DNA from: Acidobacteriota bacterium
Lineage (GTDB): Bacteria; Acidobacteriota; Vicinamibacteria; Vicinamibacterales; CAVVIG01
Assembly (NCBI GenBank): GCA_016195265.1
Contig: JACPZW010000016.1
Location: 1-54,330 of the forward strand
Length of the DNA: 54,330 nucleotides
Reading direction: 5' to 3'
Positions 14,565 through 23,632 of this stretch are shown piece after piece. The notes below the pieces were generated by a model. That model saw only the letters and a program-made list of their open reading frames with translations, did no database searches and was not told where the DNA came from. Positions within the stretch are counted from its first letter, which is position 1, and each line of letters starts with the position of its first letter. Both the position numbers and the translations under genes were made by a program.

Positions 14565-16633
14565 GGTGTTCCGAGCCGGGTCAGCGCCGCCCTGGCCTCA
14601 GCAAGGCCCGGTTCAATCTGCAACGCGCGCCGATATTCGGCGACTGCCTTCTTGACGTCGCCCTGCGCCTCGGCGATCTGCGCCAGGCCGAAATGCATGC
14701 GTGACGGGCGATAGCCCATGTGGACGAGCGCCTCGAACTGTGGTTTGGCGAGGTCGTACTGGTGCAGCTGCAGCGCCAGGCTGGCGAGGCTGACGCGGGC
14801 CTGGGCGTCCGATCCGTTCGCGCGCACGGCCATTTCGTACTGGGCCAGCGCGTCCGGCCTGCGGCCCATCTTCTCCAGAATCTCGCCGCGCACGAGCGGC
14901 ACTTCGCTGCTCGACGGATCCAGACGGGCGGCTGCGTCGATCTGCTGCAGCGCGCGCGCCAGATCGCCCTGGCCCATGTAGACGCGCGCCTCGGAAATCG
15001 CCGGCGCGCTGCTGTGCGCGTTCAGCATCCGCGCGGCGGCGTACTCGCCGAGCGCGGTGTCGTACTGCCGCTTGGCGGCGTACGCGTCGCCAAGGAAGAG
15101 ATGCAGCTCGTACGACCGGTCGTTCATCGCCACGAGCGCCTTCAGCTGCGTGATGGCGGCGTCCGCGTTGCCGCGCCCGAGCGCGTCCATCGCGCGGCTG
15201 ATGCCGGTCTTGAAGGTCTCGAGCTTTGGGACCATGTCCTTCGGATCGGGACCGCGCACGCCGGGCGACGGCGACGCGATGCCCACGTAGCCGAGGCTGC
15301 GCAGCCGCGCGAGCGTTTCGGGATCGGGCTGCGGCGCGTCAGTGACGGCGGCGGCCGCGCCGAATCCGTTTTGGATCTTTCCGAGCTCCGTCGAGAGACC
15401 GCCGGCGAGCGGACCGCGCGCGTCGATGGCGTTGCGCGTCTCGGCGGCGTCCGCGCGCATGTCGTACAGCTCCGGCTTCGGCGCGTCGATGTATTTCCAG
15501 TCGCCCACGCGGACGGACTTCAGCTCGCTCCAGCCGAAGTGCCACTTCGGATAGAAGGTCTCCGCGTAGGACGGCGCCGGATCGCGCGGGATGTTGTTTC
15601 CGGGGCCCCCGGGGACTTTGATGAACGGGACGATGTTCGCGCCGTCCGTCTTGGGGGGCGCCACGCCGGCGATCGCCGCGAGCGAGGGCAGCACGTCAAT
15701 CGCCCGGACCTGCGTCTTGACGACCGCACCCGCGTTGTCGTGGCCCGGCAGCCGCATGATCCATGGCACGTGCAGCACGGATTCGTACAGGAAGAGACCG
15801 TGCTCGGCTTCACCGTGATCGCCGAGGCCCTCGCCATGGTCCGCGATGACGGCGACGAGCGTGCGGTCGAGCTGGCCCGATTGCTCGAGCGCGGCGACGA
15901 TCTTCGCGATACAGCTGTCGACGTACGCGACCTCGCCGTCGTAGGGCGCCGCCGCGAACCGCGCGCGGAAGGGCGCCGGCGCCTCGTACGGCGCATGCGC
16001 GTCGTAGAGGTGCACCCAGGCGAAGAATGGCTGAGGGCTGAGGGCTGAGGGCTGACGGAGCCACTTGATGGCGGCGTCCGTGACCTCGCCGCCGCGGCGC
16101 TGCGCCTGCAGCTTCATGCCGGCATTGAATCGCGAGAACGTCGCATCGAACGTGTCGAAGCCCTGCGCGAAGCCGTACTCGGGGCCGAGGATGAACGCGC
16201 CGACGAAGCCGCCGGTCCTGTAGCCGCGCGCCTTGAAGATCGTCGCGAGCGTCGGCGTGCCGGCGGGAATGGGCGTGCTGGCGTTGTCGCGCACACCGAG
16301 CCGCGCCGGATACTGGCCGGTCAGGATCGCCGCGTGCGCGGGGCCGGTCAACGGCGCCTGCGACGTGGCGTCGGCGAAGCGGACGCCCTCCCGCGCGAGG
16401 CGATCGATCGCCGGCGTCGCGCCTTTCGTGTAGCCGTACGCGCCGATGCGATCGGCGCGGACTGTATCGATCGTAATCAGCAGGACATTTGGAGGCGAAG
16501 GCTGCGCTAGAGCTAGCGCTCCGACGAAGAAACAGATAACCACAGAGGACATTGAGGACACGGAAAGAAATAAGACTACAGATTCAACCTCCGTGACCTC
16601 CGTGTCCTCCGTGGTTACTCGGTTCGTGGTCAT
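14561..16633 (-). CDS. sulfatase-like protein with TPRs, repeat-derived N-terminal anchor
   Basis: 690 aa. The ATG at 16631-16633 overlaps the upstream VWFA stop (ATGA), which fixes the start. Residues about 18-43 are a hydrophobic anchor or signal; the flanking TTEDTEVTEVE and SSMSS stretches are encoded by the two arms of a period-9 inverted repeat. The sulfatase-like domain (about 48-430) has NVLLITIDTVRAD and IADHGEGLGDHGE as metal sites, and T96-G-P-A-H100 in place of C-x-P-x-R. TPRs fill about 500-690. Residues 193-202 (QPSALSPQPF) are a heptamer insert at the same site as in the first sulfatase. Role as for its paralogues: an exported phospho- or sulfo-ester enzyme of unknown substrate. 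Confidence 0.85.
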   Translation of the reverse strand: MTTNRVTTEDTEVTEVESVVLFLSVSSMSSVVICFFVGALALAQPSPPNVLLITIDTVRADRIGAYGYTKGATPAIDRLAREGVRFADATSQAPLTGPAHAAILTGQYPARLGVRDNASTPIPAGTPTLATIFKARGYRTGGFVGAFILGPEYGFAQGFDTFDATFSRFNAGMKLQAQRRGGEVTDAAIKWLRQPSALSPQPFFAWVHLYDAHAPYEAPAPFRARFAAAPYDGEVAYVDSCIAKIVAALEQSGQLDRTLVAVIADHGEGLGDHGEAEHGLFLYESVLHVPWIMRLPGHDNAGAVVKTQVRAIDVLPSLAAIAGVAPPKTDGANIVPFIKVPGGPGNNIPRDPAPSYAETFYPKWHFGWSELKSVRVGDWKYIDAPKPELYDMRADAAETRNAIDARGPLAGGLSTELGKIQNGFGAAAAVTDAPQPDPETLARLRSLGYVGIASPSPGVRGPDPKDMVPKLETFKTGISRAMDALGRGNADAAITQLKALVAMNDRSYELHLFLGDAYAAKRQYDTALGEYAAARMLNAHSSAPAISEARVYMGQGDLARALQQIDAAARLDPSSSEVPLVRGEILEKMGRRPDALAQYEMAVRANGSDAQARVSLASLALQLHQYDLAKPQFEALVHMGYRPSRMHFGLAQIAEAQGDVKKAVAEYRRALQIEPGLAEARAALTRLGTP
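16029..16056. repeat. in-frame heptamer array (GGCTGAG)3-4
   Basis: Three exact and one near copy of GGCTGAG, the same heptamer as at 1604-1631 read in a shifted phase. It encodes QPSALSPQP before the conserved FAWVHLYDAH block. Two other paralogues lack it at this site. Confidence 0.85.
16538..16616. repeat. period-9 inverted repeat at the sulfatase N-terminus
   Basis: The left arm AACCACAGAGGACATTGAGG continues with ACACGGAA; the right arm CTCCGTGACCTCCGTGTCCT continues with CCGTGGTT. The right arm's complement matches the left arm at about 24 of 28 bases. Within each arm the unit is nine bases (GAGGACAYN / CCTCCGTGN). The loop encodes the hydrophobic core of the anchor. A related copy lies at 21319-21414. 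Confidence 0.75.
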
Positions 16634-19122
16634 CGTTGTTCGATCCTCGACAAGCGATCGAGGAGCTCGACCGAGTGCGGCAGCGCGACGAGCCCCGCGC
16701 GGAGCGCTTGAACTGCGAGCGCGGGTTGCGCGAGGCGCACGTACGCATCGGCCAGCGCCAGGTGTGCGGAGACGAGCGTGGGATCGACGAACGCGGCGCG
16801 GCGCCACGCGCTGATGGCCTGCCGGTCGTCGCCGGCGCCGTGAAACGCCCAGCCCAGCAGAAACGCCGCCGCGCCGTTGTTCACATCGGCGTTCAGCGCC
16901 GCCTGAAACGCGGCAATCGCCGCCGGGAAGTCGCCCGCGCCGAGCCGCTCGAGCCCGCGGCGGCCGTCCGCGCCGGTTGTCGACGCGGCCGCGTATTCAC
17001 GCGCCACGACACCGGTCACGACGGCTCGCGGATCGAACGCGGCCGGCGGATCTGCTTCGTCTCCAGCGATCGGCAGCGGCCGCTGCCCCTGACGGATCTC
17101 GATCTCGCGCACGACCTGCGACACGGTGTCCGGTCCCGACAGCACGCGCGCGCGCGCGACGTACGTCCCAGGCGCCACAGATGGGAGGGGCAGGGCGACA
17201 CGGGCCTCGCGCGCGGCGCCGCCGGCGATCGCGCGGATCGGCTGCAGGTCCGCGGAGCCGGACACGATCGCGGCATCTTCGCCGACCGGAATCAGATCGA
17301 CCAGCACGCGCGCGTCACGCAGCTGATCGGCGGTCCTCGCGTAGAGCTCGAGGACGCCGCTCAGGCCGTCGCCGATGTACGCAGCCGGCCGCACGGGCAG
17401 CTCGCCGCGCGTCGCGCTGAGGACAAGGTCGCCGCTCTCGAGCGCCGGTCCGTTCAGCGCGCGCACGGCGAACCGCCGATCGGCGCTGCCGACGAGCCCG
17501 CCGGGCTCGCGCACGATGGCGCGCATCAGGTAGTCGCCGGGCGGCAGTTCGAACTGCGCGCGAAACGTGCCCGTGCCCCCTGTTCCATTTGTCCCGGCCG
17601 GCATCCGCCGTTCCGGCAGGGCGATTGTGTCGCGGCCGCTGGCCGCGACGTGGCCGTCCGCCGCCGCGCGCACGACGAATGCAATGTCCGCGACGTCGGA
17701 GACGTTGGGGTGATCGGCGGCCGCTGGGCGCTCGCGCGAGACGAGCGGCAGCTCTGCGGCGAGGCTGAGGATCACACGCTGCAGGCCGGACGCGCTGCCG
17801 CGCAGCACGTAGGTCGTGTACTGGACGGGCAGGCCCTGGAGCGGGAAGGGCGACGCCAGCGCGCGATCGATCGTCTGGCGCCGATCGAGGCGCGCCGATC
17901 CGTCATTCAGCGCGAACCCCGTCCGCGTGCTCACCTGCGTCCCGCCGCGGCGTACGCGCACGTTCACGCGACGGTAGGCGCCGCGATCCTTGAGCGCCTC
18001 GCTGCGCGGCGTGAACCCGACGAGGTAGTAGTCCTGGGACTGATCGGCGATCGTCGTGAACGCCTCCTCCGCGCGCAGCCCCGCGTCGACGACGAGCATC
18101 CCGCCGGTTTCGGCCGCCAGCGTGCCGAGCGGGCTCAGCGTGTCGTGGATCGCGTTGGCCTGGTCGGCGCCGGCCGGCGCGTCGAGCGTGATGTCGGGCT
18201 CGCGGCGATTGAGGTCGAACGTCTGGACGACGCTGTAGGATTCGGCGGCAGCCGCGGCGACCTGCTCGATTTCCCGCGACAAGTGATCCGCGTAGAACCC
18301 CTCGGAGATGAACAGGACCGACTTGCGTCCCTCGATGCCGCGCATCGCGCGCAGCACGTCGGTCAGCGCGGCGAGGACGCGCCGCGTCTGCCCGTCGGTG
18401 ATGTTCACGATCCGTTCGGCATCTTCTTTAATGGGATTTGTCAGCGGCGTGTCGCTCGCGCCGACGAGCGACGTGTCGAGACGGCGCCCCGCATCGCTCG
18501 CGCCCGACTGCACCTGAATCCGCTCGGCGACGCGCTGAAAGACCTGATCGTTGCCGCGCGCGATCTGATACGCCTCCTGCAGCGTCATGCTGCCGAGCGC
18601 GCCGAAGGCCTGCGGCTCCGCCATCCCGCGCGCGTTCGACAGCTCTGCCGCAATCCGCCGCGCGTCCGCGGTGAACGGAATCTGCGGCCCCGGTCCCGGC
18701 AGCGCGTAGAGGGCGACGCGATCGCCCGGTCGCAGCCGTGTCTGCACGAAACGCCGCGCCGCCTGGCGCACGCGCTGCTCCCGGCCCGGCGCGATGTGCA
18801 GCTGATCGAACACGAGGACGTAGAGATGACCGCGCGCCGCGCCCTGATTGGTGGACACCTCCCCCGCGATCGTGTGCCGCGCCACCTCGGCGTACGATTC
18901 GGCCGGCTCCCCGATGTGCTGAAAAAAGACGACGGGCCGCCGATCGCCGTCTTCGACGATCTCGATTTCGTCGGACCGCAGGTCGCGCACCGGACGGCCG
19001 AGCGCGTCCGTGACGCGCACGTCGAGGCGCACCAGCTCCACGCCGGCTTTGAACGCCGGCACCGGTGTTTGATCCTGAACGGCCACGGCTGCCGCCAGCG
19101 CGAGGACGAGCCCTGCGGTCAT
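16630..19122 (-). CDS. secreted VWFA-related protein with TPR tail
   Basis: 830 aa from the ATG at 19122 (a TTG four codons upstream is possible). The signal peptide MTAGLVLALAAAVAV is followed by FKAGVELVRLDVRVTDALG and the SDEIEIVEDG block typical of VWFA-related proteins. The VWA core (about 95-330) has LVFDQLHIAPG in place of the DxSxS metal site and KSVLFISEGFYADHL later. A beta-rich middle and a C-terminal TPR section (about 730-830) complete it. Its stop overlaps the next sulfatase start as ATGA, so the two are translationally coupled. Residues about 506-515 (GTNGTGGTG) come from a small period-9 repeat. It lies 15 bases from the preceding sulfatase gene. Probably a periplasmic binding or scaffold protein. 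Confidence 0.8.
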   Translation of the reverse strand: MTAGLVLALAAAVAVQDQTPVPAFKAGVELVRLDVRVTDALGRPVRDLRSDEIEIVEDGDRRPVVFFQHIGEPAESYAEVARHTIAGEVSTNQGAARGHLYVLVFDQLHIAPGREQRVRQAARRFVQTRLRPGDRVALYALPGPGPQIPFTADARRIAAELSNARGMAEPQAFGALGSMTLQEAYQIARGNDQVFQRVAERIQVQSGASDAGRRLDTSLVGASDTPLTNPIKEDAERIVNITDGQTRRVLAALTDVLRAMRGIEGRKSVLFISEGFYADHLSREIEQVAAAAAESYSVVQTFDLNRREPDITLDAPAGADQANAIHDTLSPLGTLAAETGGMLVVDAGLRAEEAFTTIADQSQDYYLVGFTPRSEALKDRGAYRRVNVRVRRGGTQVSTRTGFALNDGSARLDRRQTIDRALASPFPLQGLPVQYTTYVLRGSASGLQRVILSLAAELPLVSRERPAAADHPNVSDVADIAFVVRAAADGHVAASGRDTIALPERRMPAGTNGTGGTGTFRAQFELPPGDYLMRAIVREPGGLVGSADRRFAVRALNGPALESGDLVLSATRGELPVRPAAYIGDGLSGVLELYARTADQLRDARVLVDLIPVGEDAAIVSGSADLQPIRAIAGGAAREARVALPLPSVAPGTYVARARVLSGPDTVSQVVREIEIRQGQRPLPIAGDEADPPAAFDPRAVVTGVVAREYAAASTTGADGRRGLERLGAGDFPAAIAAFQAALNADVNNGAAAFLLGWAFHGAGDDRQAISAWRRAAFVDPTLVSAHLALADAYVRLAQPALAVQALRAGLVALPHSVELLDRLSRIEQR

Positions 19123-19137
19123 GCGTGAGATCAAATC

Positions 19138-21408
19138 TTAGCGTTTTTCCCGGGCGTCCTGAGGCAGCCGCTGCAGCATCGCCGCGACTTCCCGCAGGTC
19201 TTTCTCGTAAAACGCCTCTGGCGCCGAGTGGAGGAATCGTTCCAGATACGGACGGGCGGCCGCCGTCTGGTTGTCGCGCAGGAGCGTCATCGCCAGGTTG
19301 TACATCGCGTCGTAGTTGGTGGCGTCGAGCTCGACGGCCCTCGTCCACGCGGCAATCGCCCCGCGCCGGTCGCCGGTCTTCAGGGAAACGACCCCCACGC
19401 CGGCCTGCGCCTGGGACGAAAACGGATCGACACGGACGGCGTCGGCGAAGCGCTTCGCGGCGCCCCGCAGATCGTTGCGCTCCAGGTCCAGCGTGCCGAG
19501 ATTTTCCAGCGCCATCGCGCTCTCGGGATTCAGCGACAGCATGCGTTCGAACACCGCCCGCGCCTCGGCGGCGTGTCCGCTCCGCCCGTACGCGATGCCC
19601 AGCGCGTTGAGCGCATCCACGTCCGGGGCCGCGGCTGTCGCGACCGGCTGCAGCAGGCGGACGGCCTCTGCCGCGCGTCCCGTTTCCGCGAGATAGGCGC
19701 CCAGCTGCGTCGTAATGCCGCCGTGCGCGACGCCCGCGGCGCGCGCTTTTTCGAGCACGCCAATCGCCGCGGCGACGTTCCCTGATTCCCACTGCACGAA
19801 CGCCAGGTGGCGGTAGGCGATGGCCATGTCCGGCCGGCGGCCGATGACGCCCTCGTAGACCTGCACGGCGTCCGCGAAACGCTTCGCGACGAACAGATCG
19901 ACGCCGCGATGGATCTCCTGATCGAGGCCGACGAGCGTCTTCGGATCGTCGGCCTCCGTATAGCGCGCTTTGATCGGCGCGTCGCCGCTCACATACCCGA
20001 GCGCGCGCAATCGTGCGGCGGCGTCCGGATCCTCGGGACGCCGCTGGCCCGGCAGCTCCGATTGAAAGGCGCGCAAGCTGGCCGCCAACGCGCGGTCGCG
20101 CGCCGGCGCGCGCCCCGCGAGGTTCGAGGCCTCCGCGGGATCGGCGGTCAGGTCGTACCGCTCGACAATCGGCACGTCGATGTACTTGTCCCGATCGGCG
20201 AGCACACCGGTGAGCGGTGCCCATCCGCGGTTCAGCGTGCCGGCCATCGCTTCGAAGTACGACGGGCGAGGGGCGGGCGAGCCGCGCCGTTCGCCCGCCG
20301 GCAGGAGCGAACGCCCCGGCAGATCGCCCGGAATCGCCTGTCCGATCGCGTCGAGGATCGTCGGCAGGATGTCCACGTGGCGCGCGGCGACGCTGGAGAC
20401 TTCGCCGGCCTGGTCTGGCTGAAGCCGGACACCACGTGTTTCGTCGCTCGCCAGTGTGTCGTGGCGTCCGCCTTCAGGCGGACCCGTCCCACCCAGCTCG
20501 GCAATGATCAGCGGGATCCTGAGCGTGGACTCGTACGCGAAGATGCCGTGCGTGTCCTCGCCGTGATCGCCGAGCGCTTCGCCGTGATCGCCCGTGACAA
20601 TGACCAACGCCGGCTTCGCCGACCGCCGGACATCGTCGAGCAGCGGCGCCAGCGCCGCGTCGGTCGCGGCGACCTCGCCGTAATAGGGGCGCGACGCGTA
20701 CTGCGCGTCGTAAGGCGGCGGCGGGCGGTACGGCGCGTGCGGGTCGAACACGTGGACCCAGGTGAACGAGCGTCCGTGCTGCGAGGCGAGCCATTCGCGC
20801 GCCAGGGCGACGACCGCCGTCGCCGGACGCTCGGGCATGACGAACTCCGTCGGCGCGCGCGTTTCGCCGAAGCGGTCGTCGTAGACGTCGAAGCCCTGGT
20901 TCAGTCCGAAGCGCGAGTGCAGCGGAAACGCGGCGACGAACGCCGCCGTCGCGTAGCCGGCGCGCTTGAGGACGGTCGCCGCCGTGCGCGCATCGGGCGC
21001 GAGCCGGTAGCCGCTGTTGTCGCGTACACCGTGCTGGAAGGGATAGCGTCCGGTGAGGATGCTCGTGTGCGAGGGCAGCGTCAGCACCGCATGCGCGTGC
21101 GCGAAGTCGAAGCGCACGCCGCCGGCGGCCAGGCTATCGAGCGCCGGCGTCGCGGCCTGCCCGCCGTAGCTGCCGAGCGCGTCGGCGCGCAGGGTGTCGA
21201 TGGTGATCAGGAGGACGTTTTGGTTCGCGATCGGCCGGAGATCCGCTTGGGCCTTGCGGCCGCGAAGAACGAAGACAGCGGCCGCCGCCACGACAACGAC
21301 GACGAAGAGGAAGGCGCTACCACGGAGGACACTGAAACGCGAGGAGGACACGGAAAGTGTTTGGCCAGACCGTGACCTCCGCTTCAGATTTTTCGACTCC
21401 GTGTCCAC
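19138..21408 (-). CDS. membrane-anchored sulfatase-like protein with TPRs and a repeat insertion
   Basis: 756 aa. A basic leader and anchor (about 31-48) precede the sulfatase-like domain: NVLLITIDTLRAD metal block, T110-L-P-S-H114 at the nucleophile position, TGDHGEALGDHGED second metal block. TPRs occupy about 530-750. Residues about 307-335 (LGGTGPPEGGRHDTLASDET and on through RGVRLQPDQ) do not align with the other three paralogues here and coincide with a double-hairpin repeat (20413-20483). The N-terminal coding region lies in a period-9 inverted repeat. It begins 12 bases after the upstream sulfatase stop, so the four train genes around it are probably one transcript. Confidence 0.85.
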   Translation of the reverse strand: MDTESKNLKRRSRSGQTLSVSSSRFSVLRGSAFLFVVVVVAAAAVFVLRGRKAQADLRPIANQNVLLITIDTLRADALGSYGGQAATPALDSLAAGGVRFDFAHAHAVLTLPSHTSILTGRYPFQHGVRDNSGYRLAPDARTAATVLKRAGYATAAFVAAFPLHSRFGLNQGFDVYDDRFGETRAPTEFVMPERPATAVVALAREWLASQHGRSFTWVHVFDPHAPYRPPPPYDAQYASRPYYGEVAATDAALAPLLDDVRRSAKPALVIVTGDHGEALGDHGEDTHGIFAYESTLRIPLIIAELGGTGPPEGGRHDTLASDETRGVRLQPDQAGEVSSVAARHVDILPTILDAIGQAIPGDLPGRSLLPAGERRGSPAPRPSYFEAMAGTLNRGWAPLTGVLADRDKYIDVPIVERYDLTADPAEASNLAGRAPARDRALAASLRAFQSELPGQRRPEDPDAAARLRALGYVSGDAPIKARYTEADDPKTLVGLDQEIHRGVDLFVAKRFADAVQVYEGVIGRRPDMAIAYRHLAFVQWESGNVAAAIGVLEKARAAGVAHGGITTQLGAYLAETGRAAEAVRLLQPVATAAAPDVDALNALGIAYGRSGHAAEARAVFERMLSLNPESAMALENLGTLDLERNDLRGAAKRFADAVRVDPFSSQAQAGVGVVSLKTGDRRGAIAAWTRAVELDATNYDAMYNLAMTLLRDNQTAAARPYLERFLHSAPEAFYEKDLREVAAMLQRLPQDAREKR
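20413..20483. repeat. double-hairpin repeat inside a sulfatase gene (RLQPDQ type)
   Basis: The left hairpin GTCTGGC-TGAA-GCCGGAC is followed by ACCACG. After a spacer, CGTGGC precedes the right hairpin GTCCGCC-TTCA-GGCGGAC. The halves are inverted with respect to each other. The left half recurs at 30151-30180 in the ctaB gene. It is read in frame on the minus strand. Confidence 0.8.
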
Positions 21409-21414
21409 CGTGGT
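21319..21414. repeat. period-9 inverted repeat, second copy
   Basis: The outer arms ACCACGGAGGACAC and GTGTCCACCGTGGT pair at 13 of 14 positions. Inner segments (GAGGAGGACACGG / CCGTGACCTCC) pair partly. It covers the start codon and the first ~30 codons of the sulfatase gene ending at 19138. Same family as 16538-16616. Confidence 0.7.
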
Positions 21415-21420
21415 TTCACG

Positions 21421-23628
21421 TTAGCGCGCGTTGGCGGCGCGTCGCGGGGCGTCGGCGAACGCCCGCCGCGCTTCCGCGCGAATGGCATCAGCTTGTTGTC
21501 GGTTGCCGAACATCGTGTACAGCCGCGCGGCGAGCGCGTAGGACTCCGGACCGGGCGTGATGCGGAGCATGTCGGCGATCGCCCGGTCGGCGGCGTCGCT
21601 CTTGCCCGTGGCCTGATACAGCATCGCCAGTCCGCCGCGGGCGCGCGGATTCTGCGGGAAGTCCCGGAGCTCGGCGATGAACTGCGCTTCGGCTTCCGGA
21701 TAGCGCTCGAGCCGGCCGTAGGTATCCGCCGCGTAGTAGTGCAGCTCGGCCAGCGGGCTGCCGCTGGACTTCTGATCGGCAATCGCGCGTTCGAAGAGCG
21801 GAAGCGCGTCGGCGAATTTCCCCTGGTCGTAGAGCACGCGTGCCTCGATGTACGGAACGATGGGCAGTTTGGAATCCGCCTCGTGCGCGAGCCCCGCTTC
21901 CCGCCGCGCGCCGTCGGCGTCGTGCCGCGAGAGGGCGATGCGGGCGAGCAGCCCGTGCGCGTTGGCGCGCGACCTGACGTCGCTGTCGGCAGCGACGTCC
22001 ACCGCAAGCGCGGCGTGCGCGCGCGCCTCCTCGAACTTGCGCTGCCTGAAGTACGCGGCGGCCACGCCGAGGTATCCGCCGGGCTCCGACGGTTTCAGCT
22101 CGATGTAGTGCCTGTAGGCGTCGATGACCAGATCCTGCCGATCCAGATGCCCGGCGAAGCCCGCGAGCTGACCCCAGACGTCGGCCATGCCGGGATCCTC
22201 GCGCAGGATGTGCTTGAGCAGCCCGATCGCCTGAGGCCACTTGCGTTCGCCCGCGAGGTCCACGGCGGCGCGATACGTTTCGAGAATCTGGCGCTTGTCC
22301 TTCGGGTCCGGCAGCGTGTCGCCCGGCGCCGACGCCATCTCCGTCTGCGCGCCGACGTAGCCGAGCGCCTGCAGCCGCTCGCGCGCGTCGGCGGAGACCT
22401 CGGCGGGGGCGTGAATCGCGGCCCCGGCGGCGAGGCGATCCAGCGCGGCGCGCAGGGCCTGCCGTGCCTGCACGCGATCGCCCGCGAGATTCTCGCGCTC
22501 GTGCGGATCGCGCTGGAGGTCGTACAGCTCTTCGCGCGGCGCCTTGATGAAGCGATAGCGGTCGTCGGTCAGCGCCGTCAGCTCGCTCCAGCCGAAGTGG
22601 TAGCGCGCGTAGAGCGCTTCCGAATACACGGACGGCTCGGCGAGCGGGCCGGTGCCGTCGAGGACCGGCTTGAGCGACCGGCCGCGGAGGTTGCCGGGAA
22701 TTGGCGCCTTCACCAGGTCGAGCAGCGTCGGCACGAGATCGATGTGCTGAACCAGGCGCGCGATCCGGCGGCCGGCGCCGACGTTGCTCTCCTGCTTCAC
22801 GATGAGCGGAACGTGAATCGCTTCGTCGTAGACGAACAGGCCGTGCTCCTGCTCGCCGTGATCGCCGAGACCTTCGCCGTGATCCGAGAGCAGCACGATC
22901 GTCGATCGATCGTAGAGCTGATGCGACTTCAGGTAGCGCACGAGCCGGCCGACGATTTCGTCGCTGTAGGCGATCTCGCCGTCGTACGGCGCGTACTGCG
23001 CGTAGCGCTCCGGCGGCGTATACGGCTTGTGCGGCTCGTAGAGGTGCAGGAACAGGAACGCGCGGGCCGTGCCGATCGACGCGAGCCAGCGTTCCGCGAT
23101 CGCTTCCGACGCGGCGCCGTCGCGCTGGACTGAGCCGATCGGCTCGTCGGGCGTGCCCGGCGGCATCTCGGCGTCGAAGAAATCGAAGCCCTGGCCGATG
23201 CCCGTGTCCTTGCGCAGCACGAACGCCGAGACGACGCCGCCGGTCGTGAAGCCGCGCTCGCGGAGCATCTGCGGCAGGAGCCGCTCGCCCGCCTTCACCG
23301 AGAAGCCGATGTTGTCGCGGACGCCGTGCTCGAACGGCAGCAGTCCGGACAGGATCGCGGCGTGCGCGGGCAGCGTCTGCGGCGCGTGCGAGTACGCGCG
23401 CTCGAAGACCACGCCGTCGGCGGCCAGCGCGTCGATGGCGGGTGTCTTGACCTTCGTGTAGCCGTACGCCGGGAGATGATCGGCGCGCAGCGTGTCGATG
23501 GAGACGATGATGATCGGGCCGCTGACCGGCGCCGACGCGCGCGCGTACCGCCATCCGCCCACGGCCGCCAGGCTGGTGCCCAGCGCCGCGAGGATGAGGA
23601 TGAACGTGTACCGAAGGGGCCGGGACAT
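21421..23628 (-). CDS. membrane-anchored sulfatase-like protein with TPRs
   Basis: 735 aa. The start at 23628 (MSRPLRYTFILILAALG) gives a clean anchor; the longer in-frame reading runs through a heptamer array and is not a credible N-terminus. The domain has PIIIVSIDTLRAD, T85-L-P-A-H89 (again Thr for the formylglycine residue and His for Arg) and LSDHGEGLGDHGEQEHG. TPRs span about 480-720. This paralogue has no repeat insertion in its catalytic domain and so serves as an internal reference for the others. It follows a 154-base gap filled by the heptamer array and is followed after 12 bases by the next sulfatase. Confidence 0.85.
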   Translation of the reverse strand: MSRPLRYTFILILAALGTSLAAVGGWRYARASAPVSGPIIIVSIDTLRADHLPAYGYTKVKTPAIDALAADGVVFERAYSHAPQTLPAHAAILSGLLPFEHGVRDNIGFSVKAGERLLPQMLRERGFTTGGVVSAFVLRKDTGIGQGFDFFDAEMPPGTPDEPIGSVQRDGAASEAIAERWLASIGTARAFLFLHLYEPHKPYTPPERYAQYAPYDGEIAYSDEIVGRLVRYLKSHQLYDRSTIVLLSDHGEGLGDHGEQEHGLFVYDEAIHVPLIVKQESNVGAGRRIARLVQHIDLVPTLLDLVKAPIPGNLRGRSLKPVLDGTGPLAEPSVYSEALYARYHFGWSELTALTDDRYRFIKAPREELYDLQRDPHERENLAGDRVQARQALRAALDRLAAGAAIHAPAEVSADARERLQALGYVGAQTEMASAPGDTLPDPKDKRQILETYRAAVDLAGERKWPQAIGLLKHILREDPGMADVWGQLAGFAGHLDRQDLVIDAYRHYIELKPSEPGGYLGVAAAYFRQRKFEEARAHAALAVDVAADSDVRSRANAHGLLARIALSRHDADGARREAGLAHEADSKLPIVPYIEARVLYDQGKFADALPLFERAIADQKSSGSPLAELHYYAADTYGRLERYPEAEAQFIAELRDFPQNPRARGGLAMLYQATGKSDAADRAIADMLRITPGPESYALAARLYTMFGNRQQADAIRAEARRAFADAPRRAANAR

Positions 23629-23632
23629 CGGC

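Noticed and set aside
16636..19128. 830-codon open frame on the plus strand
   Set aside because: It is the antisense shadow of the VWFA/TPR gene. Its translation is Arg/Ala-rich, has no domain, and the opposite strand has a signal peptide, family motifs and ATGA coupling.
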